Shown piece by piece: positions 47,183-56,474 of a DNA stretch of 64,000 nucleotides. Below the pieces are notes generated by a model. The model was not told where the DNA came from. It searched no databases and saw nothing but the letters and a program-made list of their open reading frames with translations. The position numbers were made by a program, and so were the translations under genes. Numbering within the stretch: the stretch's first letter is position 1; each line of letters begins with the position of its first letter. The stretch is from Dactylis glomerata (taxonomy: Eukaryota; Streptophyta; Magnoliopsida; Poales; Poaceae): NCBI GenBank assembly GCA_007115705.1, contig QXEO01000553.1, positions 15,360,922 to 15,424,921 of the forward strand, read 5' to 3'.

Positions 47183-48112
47183 TGTCATCATGGTGAAACA
47201 ACATATGCCATGGGATGGCTTAAATGGGGGCCGAACTAGATGCTGGAGGATTCGGAAGAGGGGAACGAGCTAAAAAGCATGACAGAAAGGGACACGGATC
47301 TACCCAGGTTCGAGGCTCTCGTAAGGAGATAACACCCCTACTCCTGCTCTACTGGTTGTATATTTGGATTGATGGAATACACAACAATGGTGCTTCCAAG
47401 CTCTCTACTAGAGGAGGAAGATGAACTGCTAAGTGTAAGAACACTGAATGACCAACCCTTTGCTAGGGCTCCCTGTGCCACCTTATATAGTGGTGGCCAG
47501 GGTTACAATGGTCACATGGACCAAGAGACAGCAGCTACTCTCCAAACAGGACATGCTGACGATGGCAGAGACCCTTGACTTTCTCCCTGATTGCTCTCGA
47601 TGGGAATCAGCATCGCTGTACCTTGTACTTCTTGGACTGTGACCTTACCACTGTGAGGTAAGGACTGTACCTGTGCACAGTGAGGGTTGGTAAACCACCA
47701 CTGTGCACCCTGTCATCATGATCTCCCTCCATGCTTGGCAGAATCTCTCCTTGATTGTAGGGACATGACACCTTGGTTGACTTCCATGTCCCGGATATAG
47801 CCGTTGGCCATACCCTGGACCTATGTGCCGGACCAACGACATATGAAGGTCGGGTAATCCGGCCTCCACTGTTCCTGCAATATACAACAACTAGGTTAGG
47901 CCGGCATATCTATACATATGCCGGCACTCCTCATCAAGTATCCCGGAAATGCCGACATATCTAAATACCGGCCGGGATACACCTTATATGTCGGTCTGGC
48001 CGATACTCTTATATTCTGGCCAGACCCAACTTTGGTCAACCAATCATAAGGTCAACCACAATCCTTATATCTTTCTAGTCTCTTGACCCTACCGGGGGTC
48101 ATCCCCCCGACA
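47183..48112 (-). repeat. 5' LTR of element G
   Basis: Plus strand TGTCATCATGG to CCCCCCGACA, 930 bp, followed by GAAAC. It has a 7-bp extra piece near 47621 compared with the other LTR. Confidence 0.92.
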
Positions 48113-48117
48113 GAAAC

Positions 48118-49530
48118 AAACGCCGAAGTTCCTATTTACCTGACACAAAGACGGAGTCCAAAGGAGAGACGGAGAGCGGCCAGGAGGTGGCCACACCAGG
48201 TGGTGGCGTGGGTCACCCCTTGGCCACGCCACTAGGTGGTGTGGGCCCCTCGGCTGCCGTCTGACATCGCCTCTCCGCCTATAAATTCACTTCATTGGGA
48301 AAACCCTAAGGGCCCAAACATCTATCCACGAAAATTACTGTAAGCCGCCGCCGTCTTCGACCCAAATTTGGGAGGGTCCAGAAGCTCTTCCTGGCACCCT
48401 GCCGGAGAGGGGAATCATCACCGGAGGCCTTCTTCATCGTCATGCCTGCCTCCGGAGTGATGCGTGAGTAGTCCACCCCTGGACCATGGGTCCATAGCAA
48501 TAGCTAGATGGTTTTCTTCTCCTCCATGTGCCCCCATGCTTAGATTTTGTGAGCTGGCTACATGATCAAGATCATCTTTTTGTAATCCTACATGTTGTGT
48601 TTGTTGGGATCCAATGAATATTGAGTACTATGTCAAGTTGATTGTTGATCTATCATGTCTATGTTATTTGTGATCTTGCATGCTCTCCGTTGCTAGTAGA
48701 TACTTTGGCCAAGTAGATGCTTGTAAATCCAAGAGGGAGTATTTATGCTCGATAGTGGGTTCATGCCTCTAGTAATCTAGGAGAGTGACAATAATTTCTA
48801 AGGTTGTAGATGTGATGTTGCTACTAAGGAGAAAACAACAATCTTTTGTTCAAGGATAATTGTATTGTTTACATCACAAACTTTGCTTAAGGCGATAATC
48901 TATTGCTTGCAACTTTATACCCAAGGGTTGTTCGGATGATATCTTGCGGGTGGATTATTAGTCATAGATGCAGTTGGATTATGGTCTATGTATTATATTG
49001 TAATGCCCAAATGAATCTCATAGTGATCTTCATGACATGTACATGCATTGTTATGCATTCTTTATTTTGCCAATTGCCCAACTGTAATTTGTTTACCCAG
49101 CATGTTATATCTTTATGGAGAGAGACCTCTAGTGACCTGTGGACCCTGGTCCATTCTTTTACATTTATATCACCATCTACCGCAAGCATTATTTTACTTC
49201 ACCGCAAACAAACATCTCTTTCCACACTATACGTCTAATCCTTTGTTTTCAGCAAACCAGTGAGGTTGACAACCTCACTGTAAGTTGGGGCAAAGTAGTT
49301 TGGTTGTGTTGTATGCAGGTTCCATGTTGCTGCTGGCGCCAAGGCTCCCTTGTCAACCATGCACCAGACTGTTTTCTGGCGCCTTGCCAAAGTCAGCTAG
49401 CAACAACCTTCAGAAGTGGTTTCTTTCTCCTACTGTTCGATTAAACTTTGGTTTCATACTGAGGGAAAACTTACTGTTGTGCTCATCATACCTTCCTCTT
49501 GGGGTTTCCCAACTGGTCCTTTGAGACATC
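48118..49530 (+). repeat. LTR3 of composite B, part after element G
   Basis: Continues LTR3 with AAACGCCGAAG and ends ...TTTGAGACATC, one base short of the usual ATCA end. It joins straight to 3'-UTR sequence. It contains the PBS-like TTTTCTGGCGCCTTGCC near 49372-49388. Confidence 0.87.
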
Positions 49531-50782
49531 TACCAGTCACCTCAAGCCTCTATGATCATTTAGTTTTTGGCTTGTAATATCACTTTATGCTTTGACTAAT
49601 AATGTTTTGTCGCTATGCATGATTATGGCCGTTATTGCTCTCTTAGTTGGTCGCTCCCAGTCTTTTGCTAGCCTTCACCTATACTGAGTATGAGCTCTAC
49701 TCGTGCATCCAACTCCCAAAAACCAAAGTTATTCCAAAGAGTCCACTATAAATTCCTATGCATGGCATTTCAAACCATTCCAAGTAAATTTTCATGTGCT
49801 ACCTTTAAAATCTTCAAAATACTTCTCATTTTGTGACACTATTTTTAGCTCATGAGGATGTAGTGGTTGGGTTTGCTATCTTCCTTACTAAATTAAGTAC
49901 CCCCAGACTTCATGCTTCATCTGCTCGTCACTAATTTTGTAAGAGAGCTGGTCAGACCATTATAACTTCAAAAAATAAAAATAAAATAAAAAAGGCACTC
50001 CTCCATGGGATGAGATTGTTGGCAGGCACCCGAGGATTCGGTTAGCCATGGTTTATGAAAGCAAAGGTGTGGAGTAGTGCCAAACTTTATAAAAAGTGCA
50101 TGTAAATGCCTATTTTCAATAACTCAGAACCGCTCTCAACTTGTTTAGTTTGGGAGATAACAAGAACCCCATCGCCATTCGTTGACGGGAACAACCACCT
50201 CCCAAAATATTTTTATTTCTATTTTACAAATGAAAAGCTCTAGCACATGATAAATCCCTACTTCCCTCTGCGAAGGGCCTTTTTTTTACTTTTATGTTGA
50301 GTCTTCATCTTCTATCGTTATGCAGCAATTAAGAGAGCATAGTTGTCATTTTGAGTATAATGTACATAGTTCCAAAATTTATTATTGATTGATTCATGAT
50401 TATGGTATTGCTTGTTCTCAAATTATTTAGTCACCCTTTGAACTTTGAAGGTGTCCTATGCATTTATGTTTTGCTATTCCATGAAGGACAAACTGAATAC
50501 CAATTTGCTATGTTTTCTCTATGCTCAAAACAAACAAATAACTTTCAATGCATTATTATTCATGATCTTTTGTTTGTGTTAATTTTCATGTTGTAACATG
50601 GTTGCTAAGTTCCATGGTTAGAATTATATCTTTTATGCCCATGTTTAGAGTACTTTGATCTCAGCTTGCAATGCTTTACAATAACTTGATCAAGATTGTG
50701 TTGGCTGCATGTCACCTCAAAAATTATTTTTTGTTATCACTTACCTACTCGAGGACGAGCAGGAGTTAAGCTTGGGGATGCT
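49531..50782 (+). other. Internal segment 3 of composite B (3' UTR only)
   Basis: Colinear with 31669-32910 of internal segment 2 and ending with the polypurine tract AAGCTTGGGGATGCT. No primer site, ORF or conserved block remains upstream, so the segment has lost its 5' part. No gene. Confidence 0.8.
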
Positions 50783-52372
50783 TGATATGTTGCAAACGTA
50801 TCTATAATTTTTGATGCTCCATGCTTGTTTTACACCAATTGCTTTATGTTTTGTTTACACTTCATGGCGTTTTTATGCATTTTCTGGAACTAACCTATTA
50901 ACAAGATGCCACAGTGCCAGTTCCTATTTTCTGCTATTTTTCTATTCCAGGTTTTTACTGAAGGAAATATTCTTGGAATTGGACGAAACAAAAGCCGAAG
51001 TTCCTATTTTTCTGACACAAAGACGGAGTCCAAAGGAGAGACAGAGACGGGCATCGAGCCGGCCACACCGGCCACACCTCTGGCTGCACCACCGCATGGT
51101 GTGGGCCCGTTGGGCGCCCACCGACCTCGCCCTTCCGCCTATAAATTCACTCTATCGGGAAAACCCTAAGGGCCCGAGCCTCCATCCATGAAAAGTAATG
51201 TAAGCCGCTGCCGTCGTTGACCCTAGTTTGGGAGGGTCCAGAAGCTCTTCCCGGCAACCTGCCGAAGAGGGGAATCATCACTGGAGGCCTTCTTCATTGC
51301 CATGCTGCCTCCGGAGTGATGCGTGAGTAGTTCACCTTTGGACTACGGGTCCATAGCAGTAGCTAGATGGCTGTCTTCTCCTATTTGCGCCTCATGTTTA
51401 GATCTTGTGAGCTGCCTATCATGATCAAGATCATCTTATTGTAATTCTACATGTTGTGTTTGTTGGGATCCAATGAATATCGAGTACTATGTCAAGTTGA
51501 TTATTGATCTATCATGTCTATGTTATTTGTGAACTTGCATGCTCTCCGTTGTTAGTAGATGCTTTGGCCAAGTAGATGCTAGTGACTCCAAGAGGGAGTA
51601 TTTATGCTCGATAGTGGGTTCATGCCTCTAGTAATCTGGGAGAGTGACAATAACTTCTAAGGTTGTAGATGTGCTGTTGCTACTAGGGAGAAAACAACAA
51701 TCTTTTGTTCAAGGATAATTGTATTGTTTACATTACACACTTTGCTTAAGGCGATAATCTGTTGCTTGCAACTTAATACCCAAATCTTGTTCGGATGATA
51801 TCCTGAAGGTGGATTATTAGTCATAGATGCAGTTGGATTACGGTCTATGTGTTATGTTGTAATGCCCAAATGAATCTCATAGTGATCTTCATGACATGTA
51901 CATGCATTGTTATGCATTCTCTGTTTTTGTCAATTGCCCAACTGTAATTTGTTCACACAACATGTTATTTATCTTTATGGAGAGACACCTCTAGTGAAAT
52001 GTGGACCCCGGTCCATTCTTTTACATTGATAATACCATCTACCGCAAACACTGTTTACTTTCTGCAAGTACTATTTCATTCACTGCAAACAAACATCTTT
52101 TTTCCACACTATATGTTTAATCCTTTGTTTTCAGCAAAACCAGTGAGATTGACAACCTCACTGTAAGTTGGCGCAAAGTATTTTGGTTGTGTTGTATGCA
52201 GGTTCCACATTGCTGTCTGACGCCGGTAGTGCGCCCTACCAAAAGTCAGCTAGCAGCAACCTTCATAAGTGATTTCTTTCTCCTACGTGTCGATTAAACT
52301 TTGGTTTCATACTGAGGGAAAACTTACTGATGTGCTCATCATACCTTCCTCTTAGGGTCCAATGAGACATCA
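50783..52372 (+). repeat. LTR4 of composite B (1,590 bp)
   Basis: Starts TGATATGTTGCAAACG and ends ...AATGAGACATCA. Subtype 1, as in LTR1. The next five bases, CTTAA, match those before LTR1. Confidence 0.88.
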
Positions 52373-52377
52373 CTTAA
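52373..52377. repeat. Right target-site duplication CTTAA of composite B
   Basis: Perfect copy of 10571-10575. Confidence 0.8.
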
Positions 52378-53149
52378 CTAAATGGGTTATGATGATCTTT
52401 TTAAATTCTTCTTAACTTATTAGTGTTAAGTATGAATTTGATATTATTTGGTTTGGATTATATTAATTTAAACTTAGCTAGTCTAGAGGGTACCAAAATC
52501 TGCCTTTTACTATTGCTATAAATTTCAGATTGAGTTTGATTGCCTGCCTTTAAATTGCCTCTCATCTCAAGTTTATTAGATTTGGACCCTATTCCAGAGT
52601 TGGTTATTTGATTAAAATGATGCCCTCTAGTTCTAGGATATAGAATTTAGGATTTATTCCTAAATTCTCCATCTAAGTTTAATAAATTAAATTGCCTCCA
52701 AAAGTATGGAGGCAAACATTTTAATCATAACAAAATACTTCTTTTGTCTTTGTTAATCCTTATTTGCATGAATGAAGATGAAGACAAGATTTAGTATTAG
52801 TTATGGTTTTTATTTATTCATCTTTGTAATCCTTCATTTCTTTCTTCCAATTAATCTCATAATTTGAGATTTGTAATATAATACCTATTTATTTGTAATG
52901 TTTATTAATCATTTAAACTTTAATACAAATTTTATTTGAATTATTTGCATTTCAAATTCAAATGTTGAGTTCAAGTTCTCCCCCAAAATTAGCAATTCAA
53001 CAAAGGTCATGCCAAAATTCATCGCACTCACTCCGATGTACTAAGCTAAACATCAGAACGAGAGAAACTCCAGTCGGTTTGGGTTTTAACTAGTTTGTGT
53101 GAAATTTTTCTGGATTTTCTGATGCATGAATGCAATGCAAACTTCTGTT
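52378..53149. other. AT-rich unassigned segment right of composite B
   Basis: No ORF or transposon end seen. The last 200 bp (ATCAGAACGAGAGAAACTCC, GGTTTGGGTTTTAACTAG) look like a common Triticeae repeat, perhaps an LTR end, but I cannot place it. Confidence 0.35.
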
Positions 53150-53150
53150 G

Positions 53151-53165
53151 GGTCTTCGACTGGGG

Positions 53166-53196
<31 letters not shown>

Positions 53197-53216
53197 ATGT
53201 GGTCGGATTGAATCCT
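53151..53216 (+). pseudogene. rrn18: Mitochondrial 18S rRNA 3' end (fragment)
   Basis: Contains GGGGTGAAGTCGTAACAAGG and TAGCCGTAGGGGAAC, the universally conserved 3' end of small-subunit rRNA in its plant mitochondrial form. Near the end it reads ATGTGGTCGGATTGAATCC, probably changed from the mitochondrial original. Only the last 65 or so bases are present. Confidence 0.85.
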
Positions 53217-53328
53217 TCGCGATGGAAATGCCCTCGCCTACTTGACTAAACTAAGGACCTCAATGGAAGCTTATGTAGATTTTCTACTTTTCCATTTTCC
53301 TTCTTGTTTATCAATCACCAATCAAGAC

Positions 53329-53447
53329 AAACCGGGCACTACGGTGAGACGTGAAAACACCCGATCCCATTCCGACCTCGATATATATGTGGAATCGTCT
53401 TGCGCCATATGTACTGAAATTGTTCGGGAGACATGGTCAAAGCCCAA
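53329..53447 (+). pseudogene. rrn5: Mitochondrial 5S rRNA copy
   Basis: Follows plant mitochondrial 5S rRNA from AAACCGGGCACTACGG through ACACCCGATCCCATTCC to ATGGTCAAAGCCC. Essentially full length. In the nucleus it would not be expressed as rRNA. The 3' end has lost part of the closing stem (AAAGA after AGCCC). Confidence 0.85.
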
Positions 53448-53820
53448 AGAAAGAGTACCAAATATCCACGAGGAGAATGTGCGACCTCCAAGCCAAGAAA
53501 AGGCTTCTTTATTTGTGACCTCAAATGCTGGGATGCTACAAATTAGTATATTGCCTAACTGCTTTGTGGTCGGCGGCTACATGCGCAAGCGTGTGACGTT
53601 ATGAATATCCAAAGGGTCGAGAGCTGTTGAGCTGGCAGCAGGGATTAGCCGGAGAGTTCTCTGTGACACTCGAGTTATCTTCATCACCATCATCGCCATC
53701 TACCCCGCGCTCGCTGAGAAGATCGGGACACCCCTTATCACGATGTGGGTCTGGAGTTAAGACAGATTTATTCACACAGGTGCCATTCCAACCACCCAAA
53801 CGGCGCACCATGGAAAACTG
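53448..53820. other. Unassigned, possibly mitochondrial, sequence
   Basis: No recognised gene. It may be the continuation of the mitochondrial insert. ORFs on both strands are short and unfamiliar. Confidence 0.3.
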
Positions 53821-54271
53821 AGTCTAAGAGCATCTCCACTCGCCCCCCTAAAGTCCCCCCAAATGCCATTTGGGGGTGCCGACGTAGAAAATCTCGCCCA
53901 GTCGCGCCCCCATGCGTTTTTTTCATCTGGCGCGACGCATGTTTTCATCTGGTGCACCTGATCCAAACCCTGTCCACGGGGGGGGGGGGGGGGGGGGGGG
54001 GACAACTGCACTGGTGGCAGCTTTGCCCAGCGGCGCAGCAAGCCGTCACGTCAGAACACGGGCTAGCGTAAATGCACGCCACACATGCACGCCCACCGCT
54101 CGCCGGGCCTATAAAATCCTCTCCCGGTGCCATTGCTGGGCGTCCTCGCCGCACAGCATTCTCCCTCCTCTCCTCCTCATCTCCTCCACGCCGTAGCTCC
54201 CCCATGCCGCCGAGATGCAACCCGGCCATGAGGCGAACGGTTTCGGCCGCCGGTACTGATGGTGCAGTGTT
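53821..54271. other. GC-rich promoter-like or MITE-like segment
   Basis: Starts near AGAGCATCTCCACTCGCC, a kind of start often seen on small repeats near cereal genes. It has a 24-base G run (53978-54001), then a TATA-like CCTATAAAATCC (about 54108) followed by a CT-rich stretch. No convincing coding product. It may be a non-autonomous DNA element that captured a promoter. Confidence 0.35.
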
Positions 54272-54662
54272 GGCAGACCAGTTGGGAACCCCAAGAGGAA
54301 GGTGTGATGAGCACGGCAGTAAGTTTTCCCTCAGTTATGAAACCAAAGTTTAATCGACCAGTAGGAGAAAGAAACCACTTCTGAAGGTTGTTGCTAACTG
54401 GCTTTTGGCAGGGCGCACTACCGGCGCCAGCAGCAATGTGGAACCTGCACACAACACAGCCAAGATACTTTGCCCCAACTTGCAGTGAGGTTGTCAATCT
54501 CACTGGTTTGCTGAAAACAAAGGATTAAACGTATCGTGTGGAAAAGGATGTTTGTTTGCAATAAGTAAATAATGCTTGCAGAAAGTAAACGGTGCTTGCA
54601 GTAGATGGTAATATATATGTAAAAGAATGGACCGGGGTCCATAGTTCAATAGAGGTGTCTCT
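54272..54662 (-). repeat. Minus-oriented B-type LTR fragment, left part
   Basis: Reverse complement of the 3' third of a B-type LTR: CCAGTTGGGAACCCCAAGAG at its left edge, TTTTCCCTCAGTTATGAAAC, GGTTGTCAATCTCACTGG. Cut at TCTCT by element E and continued at 63089. Confidence 0.85.
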
Positions 54663-56284
54663 TGATACGTCTCCAACGTATCTATAATTTTTGATGCTCC
54701 ATGCTTATTTTTATACCATTTGCCTACTGTTTCGTTACACTTCGTGGCACTTTTATGCATTTTCTGGAACTAACCTATTAACAAGTCGCCAGTGCCAGTT
54801 CCCTGTTTTTTGCTGTTTTTGTGTTTCAGAAGTGATACACAGGAAATATTCTCGGAATTGGACGAAACAAGTTCCTGAAGTCTTATTTTACCCGGAAGCT
54901 TCCAGAGATTCAAAGGAGAGTAGGAGGGGGGCCACAGGGGCCCCACACACTAGGCCGGCGTGGCCAGGGCCTGGGCCGTGCCGCCATGGTGTGAGGCCAC
55001 CTGGCTCCACCTCTGACATCGCCCCTTCGCCTATAAAGACCCCCCGACGGAAAAAACCTAAGGACCCGATCACTTTTCCAGAACACATCGCGATTCGCCG
55101 CCGCCGTCGACCCGAAGATCGGGAGGGTCCAGAAGCTCTTCCCGGCACCCTGCCGGAGAGGGGAATCGCCACCGGAGGTCTTCTTCATCGCCATGCTTGC
55201 CTCCAGAGCGATGAGTGAGTAGTCTACCTTGGACTATGGGTCCATAGCAGTAGCTAGATGGTGGTCTTCTCCACCATGTGCTTCATGTTTAGATCTCATG
55301 AGCTGCCCTACATGATTGAGATCACCGTTATGTAATTCTACATGTTTGGTTTGTTGGGATCCGATGAATATTGGTGTTATGATTGAGTTGCTATACTGAA
55401 ATATATCTTATGTTATCTCTATGTTGTTTATGATCTTGCATGCTCTCCGTTGTTAGTAGCTATCTTGGCCGAGTAGTTGCTAGTGACTCTAAGAGGGGGT
55501 ATTTATGCTCGATAGTGGGTTCATGCCTCTATTTAACCTAGGGGAGTGACAGAAACCCCTAAGGTTGTAGATGTGCTGTTGCTACTAGGGAGAAAACAAC
55601 ATTCATATGCTCAAGGGCATATGCTTTGTTTACATTACACACTTTGCTTAATGCAATTATCTGTTGTTCGCAACTTAATACTTGTGGAGTTCTCGGATTG
55701 ATTCACCACAAGTGGATTATTAGTCATAGATGCAGTTGGATGGCGGTCTATGTATTTTGTTGTAATGCCCAGAGTAAATCTCATAGTGATCTTCTTGACA
55801 TATCACGTTTATCTTTATTCTATCAATTGCCCAACTGTAATTTGTTTACCCAGCATGTGTTATTTATCTTATGGAGAGACACCACTAGTGAACTATGGAC
55901 CCCGGTCCTATTTCCATCATATTGCTATCACCTGTTTACTTTACTCGCATATTCTACTATTTTCCACTCGATACACTCATAACCTTTGTTTCAAGCAAAC
56001 CGGTGAGATTGACAACCTCATCGTAAGTTGGGAACAAAGTACTTGGTTGTGTTGTGTGCAGGTTCCGCGTTGCAGCTAGCAAGCAAAGCTTGGACGAGGC
56101 GCCATATATAAATTGTCCGAAGCTGTCGCAAACTAGCAAGCATCACCTTCAGTCGTTTGTCTCTCCTCTCCAAGAACGATAAACCTTGGTTTCTTAACTG
56201 AGGGAAAACCAGCTGCTATACTCATCACACCTTTCTCTTGGGGTTCCCAATGGGCTGGTTATTCACCACGCACAAGGACCACCA
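54663..56284 (+). repeat. 5' LTR of element E
   Basis: Starts TGATACGTCTCCAACG and ends ...AAGGACCACCA. Core promoter CCTATAAAGA at about 55030. Confidence 0.93.
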
Positions 56285-56294
56285 GCTGTTTTTC

Positions 56295-56312
56295 TGGCAC
56301 CGTTGCCGGGGA
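56295..56312 (+). promoter_or_regulatory. Primer binding site of element E (tRNA-Asp type)
   Basis: TGGCACCGTTGCCGGGGA, one change from the site of element A. Confidence 0.8.
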
Positions 56313-56474
56313 GGAAGTAGAAGACTTCTGCGAGGGGAGTTTTCGCACGCACATCCTTTACTTTGTTATTGCTTTGCTTTACTTTATTTTTACCTGCATC
56401 GTTTTATATCAAAAACCCAAAAAAATTAGAATCCTTGGTAGTTGTTTTACTTATCTGCTTTTAGTTTTGCTGAA

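Larger units (their letters stand above)
33118..48112 (-). mobile_element. Element G: Tat-lineage Ty3/gypsy retrotransposon with antisense multi-exon gene
   Basis: A 14,995-bp minus-strand element flanked by a perfect GAAAC duplication (33113-33117, 48113-48117). The LTRs are 923 and 930 bp and differ by roughly 25 substitutions plus small indels by eye, so G is older than F. Order on the minus strand: 5' LTR, primer site, gag-protease, in-frame TAA, pol, then an opposite-strand gene of eight exons, then the 3' LTR. All reading frames carry stops, most of them TAG, so the copy is dead. Confidence 0.92.
10576..52372 (+). mobile_element. Composite Athila-type element B (LTR1-int1-LTR2-int2-LTR3-int3-LTR4)
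   Basis: Four plus-oriented LTRs alternate with three internal segments between matching CTTAA duplications. LTR1 (10576-12079) and LTR4 (50783-52372) share diagnostic variants. LTR2 (14644-15968 plus 26007-26302) and LTR3 (32911-33117 plus 48118-49530) share a different set. So LTR1 and LTR4 are probably the ends of the original insertion, and LTR2-int2-LTR3 is a second, related element joined into its 3' UTR by recombination or microhomology repair. Elements F and G later inserted into LTR2 and LTR3. No RT or integrase belonging to B is present. Confidence 0.75.
53150..53600 (+). other. Nuclear insert of mitochondrial DNA (rrn18 3' end to rrn5)
   Basis: The rrn18 end, a spacer of about 110 nt and rrn5 follow one another in the mitochondrial order of cereals. 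The left edge is sharp near 53150. The right edge is unclear; mitochondrial intergenic DNA may extend to about 53810. The sequence is close to functional, which suggests a young insert. Confidence 0.8.

Noticed and set aside
1252..56312. tRNA-Asp-like matches as tRNA genes
   Set aside because: Only the 18 bases complementary to the tRNA 3' end are present, at LTR borders; these are primer binding sites.
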